A DNA stretch of 64,000 nucleotides from Martelella mediterranea (GCF_004342225.1 NZ_SMAR01000002.1:1-64000), one strand, 5' to 3'; counted from the stretch's first letter, positions 9,028 to 18,517 are shown. Notes: a model not told the origin generated them from the sequence alone. Translations and numbers: made by a program.

Positions 9028-9538
9028 TTTGCGAGAGTCCCCCGAGGCGAAACTTGTTCAATCCGGCCTCGCGCTCCCGCCGGGACCGCCCCGGCCCGTC
9101 GGATCGTTTTGCAACGTTCGCCAGTCCGGAAACCTGCTCTTTGTCTCCGGGCAAGGTCCTGTTCTTGCCGACGGAACACTGCTGACCGGCAAGGTCGGCG
9201 ATACGGTTTCCGCAGAGGAGGCACGAAAGCATGCCGAAGTCGTCGCGATCAACATCCTTACCGCCCTGCGTGAGTTCTGTGGTGGATCGCTGGATCAGGT
9301 TCGTGGCGTGGTGAAGCTTCTGGGCCTGGTGAATGCGACACCGGAATTCACGCGCCACCCTTATGTTATCGACGGAGCATCCAACCTTCTGGCCCCGATT
9401 TTCGGGCAGAGCGGTGTGCACTCGCGCTCAGCCTTTGGGGTCGGTTCTCTACCGAACCAGATAACCGTCGAAATCGAGGCTATTTTCGAGCTTGTTACGC
9501 ATGACGATCATGCGGGAGCAACGACGGACGCCCTATGA
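9014..9538 (+). CDS. RidA/YjgF-like family protein
   Basis: A 174-residue member of the RidA (YjgF/YER057c) superfamily, in the longer subgroup with the FVSGQGPV motif. Archetypal RidA hydrolyses reactive enamine/imine intermediates made by PLP enzymes such as serine/threonine dehydratases. I chose the GTG at 9014 because AGAGG ends six bases upstream; a TTG at 9011 is the alternative. The typical catalytic Arg of RidA is not clearly placed here, so a different deaminase or binding role is possible. The link with a SelA-like PLP enzyme in the same module fits handling of an imine product. Its end overlaps the end of the convergent IclR gene by 31 bases. Confidence 0.75.
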   Translation: MKIDNLRESPEAKLVQSGLALPPGPPRPVGSFCNVRQSGNLLFVSGQGPVLADGTLLTGKVGDTVSAEEARKHAEVVAINILTALREFCGGSLDQVRGVVKLLGLVNATPEFTRHPYVIDGASNLLAPIFGQSGVHSRSAFGVGSLPNQITVEIEAIFELVTHDDHAGATTDAL

Positions 9539-10302
9539 CCCACTGCCCGCTCGACAAGTTTCGCGGCCTCGCGAACCTGCACAGATATACTGTCGCACTT
9601 CTCCTCAAGCCGATGGCGCGGCATCACCACGGACATGGTGAGTTGGCAGGCGCCATCGGCATCCCGCACAGGGGCGGCGATGCAGACCACACCTTCCTCG
9701 GAGCTGCCGGCCTGAACCGAAAGCCCGTCAAGGAAGTCGGCCCGGCTGCGCTGAGCAAGAATTTCGGGGTCGATCTCGGCCAGTCCGGTATTGGAAGGAC
9801 GGGCGCATTCGGCAAAGGCGAGCTTTCGCTCCTCCGCGTTGAGGTGCCCAAGAAGAAGAAGGCCAGAGGCTGTCCAGTTGAGCGGAACACGGGTGCCGAC
9901 GTCGGAAGTCACCCGGAACTGACCTTCGCCTTCAGCCATGCCGATGACAACCATCATGCCACCATCGCGGGCGCAAACCTGAACCATTTCTCCGGTTCGT
10001 CGACTGAGCGAAAGCATTTCCTTCTCTGCCTCGACATACATGTTCATGCGCGACCGGTAGGCGAGGCCATAATGCATAAGTCGTGGCCCAAACCAGACAA
10101 GACTTTCGGAGGTTCGGCTCAGCATGTCACGTTCAACAAGCTCGTCGATAAGTCGGTAGATCGTCGAAATCGGAGCCGCTGCATATTTGGCAAGTTCATA
10201 GGCCGTCATCGGCCGCCGGTATTCCAGCAGGATATCCATGATCTGCAGCGTCCTGTCGATGCCGCTGGTACGTGAGCGAGGCGCTTTGCCGGTGTTTTGC
10301 AT
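9508..10302 (-). CDS. IclR-family transcriptional regulator
   Basis: A 264-residue regulator with an N-terminal winged helix (about residues 15-75: GIDRTLQIMDILLEY, then AYELAKYAAAPISTIYRLID) and a C-terminal IclR effector domain (GEMVQVCARDGGMMVVIGM, then PLNWTASGLLLLGHL). I start it at 10302 (MQNTGKAPRS), because the 20 extra residues of the longer frame run through the divergent promoter. It is transcribed away from the SelA-like gene and toward the RidA-like gene. It probably responds to the imported compound or a breakdown product and controls both flanking units through the repeated TATTTCATAATNATGGAGCA element. Confidence 0.88.
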   Translation of the reverse strand: MQNTGKAPRSRTSGIDRTLQIMDILLEYRRPMTAYELAKYAAAPISTIYRLIDELVERDMLSRTSESLVWFGPRLMHYGLAYRSRMNMYVEAEKEMLSLSRRTGEMVQVCARDGGMMVVIGMAEGEGQFRVTSDVGTRVPLNWTASGLLLLGHLNAEERKLAFAECARPSNTGLAEIDPEILAQRSRADFLDGLSVQAGSSEEGVVCIAAPVRDADGACQLTMSVVMPRHRLEEKCDSISVQVREAAKLVERAVGHRASVVAPA

Positions 10303-10312
10303 TCGGGTTTCG

Positions 10313-10355
10313 ACCTTCAATAATTGAAGGTAATCTATTTCATAATTATGGAGCA
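10313..10355. promoter_or_regulatory. IclR-type operators in the divergent promoter
   Basis: Two elements lie between the divergent start codons. ACCTTCAAT-A-ATTGAAGGT (10313-10331) is a perfect 9+9 inverted repeat beside the regulator start. TATTTCATAATTATGGAGCA (10336-10355) contains the perfect palindrome CATAATTATG and is a near copy of 2446-2465. The second also overlaps the GGAG ribosome site of the gene starting at 10362. Autoregulation through the first and pathway control through the second is an inference. Confidence 0.55.
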
Positions 10356-10361
10356 TTTTCA

Positions 10362-11594
10362 ATGATCAATGACATAACGCACACAAGTGTAGAACCCGAC
10401 TGGAGCTGGCATGACGCCAATGGCTTCAAACGTGTCATCAACGTCGCCGGAACGATGACAGGACTGGGCGCATCAGTGGCATCTGTACCGGAAGTCGCCC
10501 GCGAAACAGCAGCAGCCACGGAACGGTTCGTTGACATGCACGCGCTACAGACGCTCGCCAGCGACACAATAGCGGAACTCACCGGCGCCGAGGCGGGATG
10601 CATGACTGCTTCGGCCGGTGCCGCGATATCGCTCGCCGTGGCAGGCTGCATCACCGGTCTCGATCCGGCCCACGCAGAAGCCTTGCCGCGCAACCCCGGT
10701 CCGAAGGCAGGCATTGCCGTTCAGATGGGGCATCTTTGCGAATACGGCTCATCGATCAAGACAGGTATCGAGCTTGCCGGGGCGAATGTTCGTGTGGCGG
10801 GAACAGCAACCCTCTGCAAGGATTTTCAACTTTCGGCAGTTCTGGACGATGAAACGGCGGCGGCGCTTTATGTCGTTTCACACCATGTCGTGCATTACGG
10901 CCAGATCCCGTTCGAGCGCTTCGTCAGGCTGGCGCACGAAAAAGGTGTGCCGGTCATCGTTGACGCGGCTTCGGAATATGATCTGCGCAGCTTTCTCGAA
11001 AAGGGCGCAGATCTGGTCATCTATTCCGGTCATAAATTCCTTGGCGGCCCCACTTCCGGTATCATCGCAGGCCGGCGCGACCTGGTGCGCGCGTGTTACC
11101 TGCAAAACATCGGTATCGGCCGTGGCATGAAGATCGGCAAGGAGAGCATCATGGGGGCAATCGCTGCGATGCGGGCCTGGATGAAGCGGGACCATGCGGC
11201 CATTCGTGCGCAGGAAAATGCCGCGCTTGAGCTGTGGCTCGACGCGCTGCGCGGTATCCCGGGTATCAGCGCCTACCGCGTTCCGGACCCGACCGGCAAT
11301 CCGCTGGAGCGTCTGCAAATCGACGTGGATGCTGAAAAACTGGGTGCGGGCGCCCCCGTTGTCGTAGCCGCTTTCGGCCAGCGAGACCCGGCTATCATTG
11401 TGCGCGGACATGAGGCCGAACTCGGTTATTTCCAGCTTGATCCCTGTAATCTTCTTCCTGGCCAGGCTCCGGTCGTTGCAAATGCCCTCAGAGAGGAAAT
11501 GATGCGTGGCTCCTGGAGAAATATAGACGCAGAAGAGGCTCTCGCATCAAGCCGAAACGGTGGAACCGACGGTTATCTGCACTGGCTTTCGTGA
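10362..11594 (+). CDS. SelA-like PLP-dependent lyase/transferase
   Basis: A 410-residue fold-type I PLP enzyme. The likely PLP lysine is in VIYSGHKFLGGPTSGII (about residue 226), preceded by the Asp of VPVIVDAASEYDLRSF. The family includes L-seryl-tRNA(Sec) selenium transferase but also D-glucosaminate-6-phosphate ammonia-lyase (DgaE). No selB or tRNA-Sec is near, so a catabolic lyase or ammonia-lyase acting on a 2-amino acid is the better reading. The ATG at 10362 follows GGAG; a longer frame from 10272 would run into the IclR gene. Association with a COG3964-like hydrolase and a RidA-like protein suggests deacylation followed by elimination. Confidence 0.75.
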   Translation: MINDITHTSVEPDWSWHDANGFKRVINVAGTMTGLGASVASVPEVARETAAATERFVDMHALQTLASDTIAELTGAEAGCMTASAGAAISLAVAGCITGLDPAHAEALPRNPGPKAGIAVQMGHLCEYGSSIKTGIELAGANVRVAGTATLCKDFQLSAVLDDETAAALYVVSHHVVHYGQIPFERFVRLAHEKGVPVIVDAASEYDLRSFLEKGADLVIYSGHKFLGGPTSGIIAGRRDLVRACYLQNIGIGRGMKIGKESIMGAIAAMRAWMKRDHAAIRAQENAALELWLDALRGIPGISAYRVPDPTGNPLERLQIDVDAEKLGAGAPVVVAAFGQRDPAIIVRGHEAELGYFQLDPCNLLPGQAPVVANALREEMMRGSWRNIDAEEALASSRNGGTDGYLHWLS

Positions 11595-11735
11595 AATTCC
11601 GGAAGAAGTGGACACCGGGTCGTCGCCCGGAATTGCATCAGAACAAAGAGACAGGCCGGGAGCGGAGCATTCCCGGTGGCTTCGTGCAAGTCGAATGCAA
11701 ATTGATTGCGGCCTTCCGGTTTCGACCAGAGCCGC

Positions 11736-12239
11736 CTAATCCAACTTTACCATCATCGGGCCGACGAGTATCAGCGCTATCAAGTCGGCCTGTCGATTCG
11801 TGCCGGTTTTCTGAAACAGATTGCGCATGTGGAACGCAATGGTGGTTTGTGACACACCGAGTTCCTCCGCAACATCAACGTTGCGGGCACCGTTGGCCAG
11901 AGCCCCGGCAATTCTTGCTTCGGCCGGCGTCAACCCGAACAGGTCCATCCACAATGTTTCCGGCGCACGGCCGCGACGTTCCGGGTCGGCGAGGAACAAT
12001 CCCGGGGCCGGCGCGCCGGGCCGATCGATCTGCCGCGCTGGCAGCGCGCAGGCCAGCGCCGATATGGTGCCCGCGGCCATCACCCGATGCAGCATGATGC
12101 CGACCACCTTATCTTCACCAGCCTTCGCCGCCGCAAGCGTCTCGGAAAGGCAGCGTCGAAACGACCGCCCCGAAACCGGTCCCAAAGCGATCACCCCCTC
12201 GGCCTGGATTACGACGTCGAAGTTAACATGGCGGGTCAA
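11736..12239 (-). pseudogene. LuxR-type regulator, 5'-truncated
   Basis: The readable part is 167 residues. Residues about 105-160 form a clear LuxR/GerE helix-turn-helix (LFGLTPAEARIAGALANGAR, then GVSQTTIAFHMRNLFQKTGT). The upstream 100 residues resemble the middle of longer regulators of about 350 residues with an N-terminal PAS-like region, so roughly half the gene is missing. The frame begins only with a TTG at 12239, at the point where an unrelated autotransporter frame begins on the other strand. Both genes therefore lost their 5' ends at one breakpoint. Confidence 0.65.
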
Positions 12240-13649
12240 TCTGATCTTATTAAAGTAGGAGGAACCGCCAACCTCGCCGGTACTGTGGTTGTCGATACGA
12301 TGGATGGCTACAAAATCAACTATGATTATACCATACTGACCGCCGAAGGCGGATTTAATGGAACACAGTTCACGGATAACACTCCCGCCTGGAATAATGT
12401 GAATAACTATGCCTTTGTGCGCCCGGTTATCTCTTATGATCCGACGACAGTGTTTTTAACGGTACAGCGCAACGATGTGGCCTTTGCATCGGTAGCCGAA
12501 ACCCCGAATCAGGTGGCGGTTGCCAATGCTCTTGAAACGATGGGCGGTTCGCAATCCGAACTTTATGAAGACGTCGTTTTACGACTGACGGCGCAGGAGG
12601 CGCCAACCGTTTACAATGCGCTGTCGGGGGACATTTACGCGTCGGCACAAACGGTCATGATCAATCAGACACAACATGTCCGTGATGCCGTTACAGGTCG
12701 CCTGCAGCAGGCCTTTGGCGGAAAACCGACAACACCGGTCAAGGCGATGGGCTATGCGCCATCCGACGATGATGCTCAGATGAATGGGTACTATGCGGAA
12801 CCGGAAAGCACCTATGGCGCCTGGGGATATGCCTATGGCAGCTGGAGCGAACTGAAAGGCAACAGCAACACAGGCAAAATCAAGTCCGATACAGGTGGCT
12901 TTATTGCCGGTTTTGACGGTGCTTTGAGCGAAAACTGGCGGGTCGGCGCTCTGGCGGGCTATGGCTACACTTCGTTCGACAACGATCAGAACGCCTCGGG
13001 CAACGCCAACGCCTATACGCTCGGCGCCTATGCAGGCGGTCAGTGGGATATTTCGGACAGCACCGGCTGGGCGCTGCGCTCTGGCCTTGCCTACACCTGG
13101 AATACCCCTGAAGTCGACCGAACCGTCAGTTTTGGCAGTTTCTACGATCAATTGAACGGCAGTTACGACGCCAATACGTTCCAGGCCTTCGGCGAGGTTG
13201 CTTTCCAGTATCAGCCTGCGGATCAGATGCAGCTTGAGCCTTATGCCAACCTCTCCTACGTTAACCTCAACAACAGTAGCTTTAACGAAAGCGGAGCATC
13301 GGCAGCTGCACTCGGCGTTCATTCGGATACGATGAATACGTATTTCAGCACCTTGGGTATGCGTGCCTCGACAGGTTTTGACATCGGAACGACCAAGGCA
13401 GAAGCCTATCTCGATGCAGGTTGGCGTCATGCCTATGGCGACATTGATCCGACATCAACGGCCGCACTGACAGGTTCGTCACCGTTTACCGTAAGCGGCG
13501 TTCCGGTGGCCAGGGACACGGCAGTCATCGGTGTCGGAATGGATTTCAATGTCAACGAAATGACCTCGATCGGACTTGGATATGAAGGGCAATTCGGTGA
13601 CAGCTATACGCAAAACAGTGTAACGGCTCGGTTGGATATCCGGTTCTGA
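12228..13649 (+). pseudogene. Autotransporter, C-terminal translocator domain (5'-truncated)
   Basis: From about 12240 the frame encodes the last piece of a beta-helical passenger (SDLIKVGGTANLAGTVVVD, YTILTAEGGFNGTQF), a linker with ALSGDIYASAQTVMI, and a complete 12-strand outer-membrane beta barrel of about 290 residues. The barrel begins near YGAWGYAYGSWSEL and ends ARLDIRF with the expected terminal Phe. Autotransporters of this class normally carry a signal peptide and a passenger of several hundred residues; both are missing. The ATG at 12228 gives no signal peptide, so any product would stay in the cytoplasm. The open frame runs upstream to 12087 only as antisense of the LuxR gene. 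Confidence 0.75.
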
Positions 13650-13683
13650 TCAAGCTGAACACCTGGAAATTGGTGTAGAAAAC

Positions 13684-13715
13684 ACGGCCCGGCATTGTCC
13701 GGGCCGTACTTTTTG
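13684..13715 (+). terminator. Rho-independent terminator
   Basis: ACGGCCCGG (13684-13692) pairs perfectly with CCGGGCCGT (13699-13707) across a six-base loop, followed by ACTTTTT. It lies 34 bases past the autotransporter stop. Confidence 0.85.
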
Positions 13716-13832
13716 CGCCCATCAGGACCGATTTCGACACCACACAAAATCGGTAAATTCGAACTACATAGTGAAATGGTTCGGTTTGTTTGGACAAATC
13801 TTTCCGGTTTGCGTTGCTTGCGGGCCGCGCGT

Positions 13833-15308
13833 TTACGTGCCGCAGAAGGTTCGGTACGCCGTCTCGGGCACCGGCGGAAGGCCGGCATAATCGGCGAACG
13901 CCGCCCGATCCTCGAAGGGCGCGGCCAGTGCTTCGTTCAGGCGTTCGAAGGGCGCCAGGTCGCCGGCCATCGCGGCGGCAAGCGCTTCCTCGACGAGGTG
14001 ATTTCGCGGAATGATCGCCGGGTTCACCGCATCCATCGCAATGCGCCGTTCACTCGGTTCTCCCGGTTCGTCCGCGAGGCGCTGACGCCAGCGCGCCGCC
14101 CAGCCGTCATAGGCGGCTGGATCGGCAAAGAGTCCGCGCAGCGACCCGTCAACCTGTTCGCTTTCCGCCGCTTTACCGAGATTGCGAAAGGTCAGGGTGA
14201 AGTCCGCATTCTGCTGTGCCATGTGCCCAAGAAGGTCCTCGATCAACGCGGCGTCTTCCGTCTGCGGTGTCTGCAAACCGATCTTCGCGCGAAAGCCGTC
14301 GACATAAGCGTTGTTGAACGCGTCCGCAAAGCCGGAGAGGACGTCCTGCGCGGCTTCAACGGCTTTGTTTTCGTCTCGATCGAGATGAGGAAGCAGACAT
14401 TCTGCCAGACGCGCGAGGTTCCAGTGCGCGATGCTGGGCTGGTTAGCGTAGGCGTAACGCCCGTTCCGGTCGATCGAAGAGAAGACGGTCGCGGGATCGT
14501 AAGCGTCGAGGAAGGCACACGGGCCGTAGTCGATCGTTTCCCCGGCGATCGACATATTGTCGGTGTTCATGACGCCGTGCACGAAGCCGATCTGCATCCA
14601 GCGTGCGACGAGTTCGGCCTGACGGGTGCAGACGCCCTGGAGAAGAGCGCGGTAGGGATTGGAAGCGCCCGCTGCCTCGGGGTAATGCCTGTCGATCACA
14701 TGGTCGGCGAGTTGGCGCACCGCGGCGGCGTCGCCCCGTGCCGCGAAGAACTGGAACGTGCCGACGCGTATATGGCTTGAGGCGACACGCGTGAGGACCG
14801 CGCCCGGCAGGGCCGTTTCCCGGTAGACGGGCTCTCCCGTCGCGACCGCGGCCAGCGCCCGCGTGGTTGGGATGCCGAGCGCGGCCATGGCCTCGCTGAC
14901 GAGATACTCGCGCAGGACCGGGCCGAGCGCTGCCCGTCCGTCGCCGTTGCGCGAGAAGATTGTGGGGCCAGCCCCCTTCAGTTGAAGGTCGCTACGCCGA
15001 CCCTGTCGGTCGACGACCTCGCCGAGGAGGATGGCGCGCCCGTCGCCGAGTTGCGGCACGAAGTTTCCGAATTGATGTCCGGCGTAAGCGGCCGCGATCG
15101 GCTCGGCTCCCGTTGGGAGCCGATTGCCGGCGAAGATTTCAACCCCTTCAGCATTGTCCAACGCATCCGCGTCGAGCCCGAGTTCCTTGGCGAGCCGTCG
15201 GTTCAGCTTCAGGAGATGCGGCGCGGCGACGGGCGTCGGCGCGGTAGGCCGGTGGAAGGCGGCGCCGAGCCGCGCGTAGCTGTTGTCGAAGTGTAAATGT
15301 ATCGTCAT
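13833..15308 (-). CDS. selO: Protein adenylyltransferase SelO (YdiU family)
   Basis: A 491-residue pseudokinase-fold enzyme of the SelO/YdiU family, which transfers AMP from ATP to Ser, Thr or Tyr of target proteins and is linked to redox stress. Characteristic segments are [19 protein letters not shown], then [30 protein letters not shown] and [20 protein letters not shown] (metal and nucleotide binding). Length is normal for bacterial SelO. It ends with the C-terminal Cys of FCGT, matching the conserved C-terminal Cys region. It is monocistronic, and its codon use is more GC-rich than that of the transport clusters. Confidence 0.92.
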   Translation of the reverse strand: MTIHLHFDNSYARLGAAFHRPTAPTPVAAPHLLKLNRRLAKELGLDADALDNAEGVEIFAGNRLPTGAEPIAAAYAGHQFGNFVPQLGDGRAILLGEVVDRQGRRSDLQLKGAGPTIFSRNGDGRAALGPVLREYLVSEAMAALGIPTTRALAAVATGEPVYRETALPGAVLTRVASSHIRVGTFQFFAARGDAAAVRQLADHVIDRHYPEAAGASNPYRALLQGVCTRQAELVARWMQIGFVHGVMNTDNMSIAGETIDYGPCAFLDAYDPATVFSSIDRNGRYAYANQPSIAHWNLARLAECLLPHLDRDENKAVEAAQDVLSGFADAFNNAYVDGFRAKIGLQTPQTEDAALIEDLLGHMAQQNADFTLTFRNLGKAAESEQVDGSLRGLFADPAAYDGWAARWRQRLADEPGEPSERRIAMDAVNPAIIPRNHLVEEALAAAMAGDLAPFERLNEALAAPFEDRAAFADYAGLPPVPETAYRTFCGT

Positions 15309-15524
15309 CTTTCCGCATCGCTTCCGTCGTACCGCTCGGCCGCTGGCTCTCGACCATTCTGCACTAAGGTGGCGCTGTCGATGCCGGATTTCCAGAGCAA
15401 TGCCTGACAGACCATCAACGGATAAACGCCGATACAGGCTAAGCGGCCAACCCCATGCGGACGATCACGACCAGACCTGCAGCGTCTGTCGGGCCGGCAT
15501 CTTTCTTTGATGACGTCCGGTCTC

Positions 15525-16418
15525 TCATGCGCTCGCTGAAGGTTCGATGTCCGAGGCCGCCAGGAGACGTTTGCGCCATTCGAGGAATGCGGGAGTGGCG
15601 AACCCCGGCCGGAAGGCCAGATGGGTATCCACGGTCATCAGCCCATGCGCTTCCACGGAGCCGAGACGGGACAGCGTGTCGGCGACGCTTTTCGGCATGA
15701 CGCTGACGCAGGCCCCCGCCGCAGTGCAGGCGAACATGGCGTGGTAGGAGCCGGCCTCCTGGATCTTCAGGCGCGAGCGGGCGGGGCTTCCGCCCATCAG
15801 CCACTCCTCCGCCAGCATCCGGTATGTGCAGCCCGGCGCGAAGGCGGCCAGCGCCATCGGCTCCACGTCCGCTGGTGAGCGAACCGCGCGGTGCCCCTTT
15901 GGCACGAGCAGGACGAGCTCCTCGCGAAAGACGGGGATTGTTTCCAGCGCGTCGAGCGCGCTCCAGCTATCGTCCGCCGCAATGGCGATGAGGGCGCAGT
16001 CGATACGGTGGGCCTGAACCGCATCGATAAGCTGGCGTGTCGGCGCCGTCGAGAGCTCGATCGTCACCTCCGGCCAGTCGCGGTTGAAGGCGGCAAGCAA
16101 TGAGGGCAAGCGGCTTGCGACCGTGCTTTCCATCGAGCCGATGCGCAGTGTGCCGCCGGGACCTTCGGGATTGATCTGCTGGCGCGCCTCGTCGGCGAGA
16201 TTGAGGATGCGCTCGGCATAGTCGAGATAGGCTTTACCCTCGCTGGTCAGCACCATGCGTCGCGTCTCGCGGGCAAACAGCGCCACGCCAATCTCTGCCT
16301 CCAGTTGCTGGATCCGGGTGGTGACGTTCGATGGCACGCGCCCCAGCAACTCAGCGGCCCGGGTGATGCTTTCCTCTCTGGCGACGGCCCTGAAGACGGC
16401 GAGTGTGGCGAGGTCCAT
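15525..16418 (-). CDS. LysR-family transcriptional regulator
   Basis: A 297-residue LTTR. The N-terminal winged helix-turn-helix is LATLAVFRAVAREESITRA followed by LGRVPSNVTTRIQQLEAEIG; the C-terminal part is a LysR substrate-binding domain beginning LRIGSMESTVASRLP. I start it at 16418 (MDLATLAVF) because eight extra residues of the longer frame lie over the inverted repeat CCATTG-N6-CAATGG. It is divergent from the nitronate monooxygenase-like gene, which it probably controls. Confidence 0.9.
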   Translation of the reverse strand: MDLATLAVFRAVAREESITRAAELLGRVPSNVTTRIQQLEAEIGVALFARETRRMVLTSEGKAYLDYAERILNLADEARQQINPEGPGGTLRIGSMESTVASRLPSLLAAFNRDWPEVTIELSTAPTRQLIDAVQAHRIDCALIAIAADDSWSALDALETIPVFREELVLLVPKGHRAVRSPADVEPMALAAFAPGCTYRMLAEEWLMGGSPARSRLKIQEAGSYHAMFACTAAGACVSVMPKSVADTLSRLGSVEAHGLMTVDTHLAFRPGFATPAFLEWRKRLLAASDIEPSASA

Positions 16419-16427
16419 CGAAATTCT

Positions 16428-16445
16428 CCATTGCAGAACCAATGG
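16428..16445. promoter_or_regulatory. Putative LysR operator
   Basis: CCATTG (16428-16433) and CAATGG (16440-16445) form an inverted repeat ten bases from the regulator start. AT-rich promoter-like DNA (AATATATATTCTTTAAATGG) follows in the divergent region. The dyad is the usual size for an LTTR site. Confidence 0.5.
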
Positions 16446-16551
16446 AAATATATATTCTTTAAATGGAAACGAACGTCAAGGTGAATTCTCTTTCATGGAA
16501 TTTGTGCTGACCTGATCGATAAGTATGCGGAACGATAAAGGAGATGGCGAA

Positions 16552-17628
16552 ATGCTTGAAGGGCTCGGAATGAAGCTGCCCATCATTCAGGCGCCGATGG
16601 CTGGCGTCTCGACCCCGGCGCTGGCGGCGGCGGTCTCAAACGCTGGCGGGCTCGGCTCGATCGGCATTGGCGCGAGTGATGCCGCCAGTGCCCGCGCGAT
16701 GATCGACGAAACATTCGCGCAAACGGACCGGCCCTTCAACGTCAACGTCTTCGTGCATGGCCCTGCCGTGAAGAACCCAGAGCGGGAGGCGGCATGGCTG
16801 GCGGCACTCGAGCCCGTCTTCGCCGAATTCGGCGCCGCGCCGCCGTCCGATCTGCGGGTCATCTACAAGAGCTTTTCCGATGACCCGGAGATGCTGTCTC
16901 TTCTGGTCGAGAAAAAGCCGGCGGTCGTCAGCTTTCATTTCGGCCTGCCGCCGGCTGAAACGATCACTGCCCTGAAGAACGCCGGCATCCGACTTTTCGC
17001 GACGGCGACAAGCCTTGCCGAGGCCGAAGCCGTCGAGGCCGCCGGGCTTGATGCCGTCATCGCGCAGGGGATCGAGGCTGGCGGGCATCGCGGCGTGTTC
17101 GATCCGCTGGCCGCCGATGATGGTCTTGGCACATTTGCGCTAACGCGGCTTCTGGTCAGGAAGACTGGCATCCCTGTTATCGCGGCAGGCGGGATCATGG
17201 ATGGCACGAGCATTTCCGCCGCCTGCGATCTCGGCGCAGTGGCCGCGCAACTCGGCACAGCCTTCATCGCCTGCCCCGAGTCTGCCGCGGATGATGCCTA
17301 TCGCGAGTCGCTGAAGGGGCAGGGTGCATTCCACACGCGGCTGACGACAGCAATTTCCGGCCGGCCGGCGCGCGCGCTTGCCAACAGGTTCACGGAACTG
17401 GCGGAAACGACGCTTCGTGGAACCACCCCGCCCGACTATCCCATTGCCTACGACGCCGGAAAGGCCCTTCACGCCGCTGCCAAAGCCTGCGGCGAGGCCG
17501 GTTACGGTGCGCAATGGGCGGGGCAAGCTGCGCCGCTCGCGCGCGCCATGCCCGCGGCAGAGCTTATGGCAACGCTCGCGCTTGAAATGCGGTTTGATGA
17601 AGTGTCGTGTATCGATCGGCGGAGCTAG
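16552..17628 (+). CDS. Nitronate monooxygenase-like flavoprotein (2-nitropropane dioxygenase family)
   Basis: A 358-residue TIM-barrel FMN enzyme of the NPD/NMO family, which oxidises nitronates such as propionate 3-nitronate. Visible motifs are [20 protein letters not shown] at the N-terminus, VVSFHFGLP, the catalytic-region IEAGGHRG (His), [11 protein letters not shown] and AAQLGTAF for phosphate binding. The ATG at 16552 follows AAAGGAGAT; a frame opening at 16525 has no such site. It is divergent from the LysR gene. Family members may also act as enoyl reductases, so the substrate is open. Confidence 0.85.
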   Translation: MLEGLGMKLPIIQAPMAGVSTPALAAAVSNAGGLGSIGIGASDAASARAMIDETFAQTDRPFNVNVFVHGPAVKNPEREAAWLAALEPVFAEFGAAPPSDLRVIYKSFSDDPEMLSLLVEKKPAVVSFHFGLPPAETITALKNAGIRLFATATSLAEAEAVEAAGLDAVIAQGIEAGGHRGVFDPLAADDGLGTFALTRLLVRKTGIPVIAAGGIMDGTSISAACDLGAVAAQLGTAFIACPESAADDAYRESLKGQGAFHTRLTTAISGRPARALANRFTELAETTLRGTTPPDYPIAYDAGKALHAAAKACGEAGYGAQWAGQAAPLARAMPAAELMATLALEMRFDEVSCIDRRS

Positions 17629-18005
17629 CGCCCATGGCCATGCCTCGCGTTCGGGTTTCCTTCTGGCTCCTCTCACATTGATCAGCGTCGTGGGAACCCG
17701 AACGCCCGAAGAACTGATGGCAGCTTTCTGAGAAAGAGGTCAGTTTCTGAGTCCTTTGGCTAATGAAATGGTGTAGGGTGGTCGCTGCTTGGCGTCAGCG
17801 TAGTTCGTGAATCAGAAGAACTTTCCAGAAAGTATTTCCGGAAAATGGAATAGAGCGAACGGGGTTTTCCACAAAATTGCGCGCGATTTTTGCGCGAAAG
17901 CCTGCGGAATCGCCCACTTTCCACATTTCCAGACACTCCCCCTATATCGCGTTCCGAAAATCTGTTTAGATTGTCTTGCCATCGCAACACTCTCCGGAGG
18001 CCAAG
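17629..18005. other. Left edge of mobilizable element: long inverted repeat and AT-rich leader
   Basis: A 14-base inverted repeat with one wobble, GCGTTCGGGTTTCC (17647-17660) against GGGAACCCGAACGC (17692-17705), lies just after the nitronate monooxygenase-like gene and has no T-run. From 17815 the sequence is richer in A/T, with short repeated blocks: TTTCCAGAAAG, TTTCCGGAAA, GTTTTCCACAAAAT, ACTTTCCACATTTCCAGA and TTGCGCGCGATTTTTGCGCG. It lies directly upstream of the mobilization genes, where an oriT would be expected. I could not recognise a nic site. The ribosome site CCGGAGG for the next gene is at about 17994-18000. Confidence 0.4.
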
Positions 18006-18221
18006 ATGGCAACTAATATCCCGCTAGAACACCGGCTAATTTCCAAGCCGCAACTCATGGAGTTGCTGTCATGGAGCGAGAGCTCCATCGACAGAAGGCT
18101 GCGCGAGGACCTCGATTTCCCGAGACCCGTCCGTCTGGGGCCTCACACCGTGCGATGGCGATTGGCCGACGTTCTCGATTTCATCGACTCGCTTCCTCTG
18201 GCGGAGGAGGAGTGGCGATGA
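18006..18221 (+). CDS. AlpA-like helix-turn-helix regulator / excisionase
   Basis: A 71-residue protein of the AlpA/excisionase family with a MerR-like HTH: LISKPQLMELLSWSESSIDR, then FPRPVRLGPHTVRW and a C-terminal helix DVLDFIDSLPLAEEEW. Such proteins activate integrase genes or bend DNA during excision of P4-like elements. The ATG at 18006 has a strong upstream GGAGG. The stop overlaps the next start (ATGA), so it heads the mobilization operon. Confidence 0.85.
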   Translation: MATNIPLEHRLISKPQLMELLSWSESSIDRRLREDLDFPRPVRLGPHTVRWRLADVLDFIDSLPLAEEEWR

Positions 18222-18517
18222 GTTCTCAAAGGACGGAAATTTTCCAGACACGTCTTACACGATCGGAGGCGTCAGCAGTCCGGTGGCATATGCTGCAATG
18301 CCGCGAGCAGCAAAAGGCGAAATACGTCCGCCTCTGCCTTCTGGCTGGCGGTGGCGCGAAGTTGCGGGAGCTCGATCGCCGCACTGGCGAAATCATGAAG
18401 ATCGTTAGAGATCTTCAGATGTGCACGCACCTGACCCGGGCTGAAAAGGCCAGACTACTGCGTGTAGCGCACACGCAAGCGTCAGCCCTCGTGCATGTCG
18501 TGGGGGTGCTGGGATGA
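18218..18517 (+). CDS. MobC-like mobilization accessory protein
   Basis: A 99-residue basic protein. The start SQRTEIFQTRLTRSEAS resembles the RHH/MobC opening, in which a short beta strand is followed by helices that bind oriT. Helical segments ending ALVHVVGVLG follow, as in many MobC-type proteins. It overlaps both the upstream regulator and the downstream relaxase gene by 4 bases. Assignment rests on length, composition and position more than on a strict motif. Confidence 0.6.
   Translation: MSSQRTEIFQTRLTRSEASAVRWHMLQCREQQKAKYVRLCLLAGGGAKLRELDRRTGEIMKIVRDLQMCTHLTRAEKARLLRVAHTQASALVHVVGVLG

Noticed and set aside
9535-10275. 246-codon open frame on the plus strand
   Set aside because: It is antisense to the IclR gene, which shows a clear winged helix and effector domain.
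10362-11594. Selenocysteine synthesis (selA)
   Set aside because: No selB, selD or tRNA-Sec is nearby, and the catabolic context and family breadth favour a lyase.
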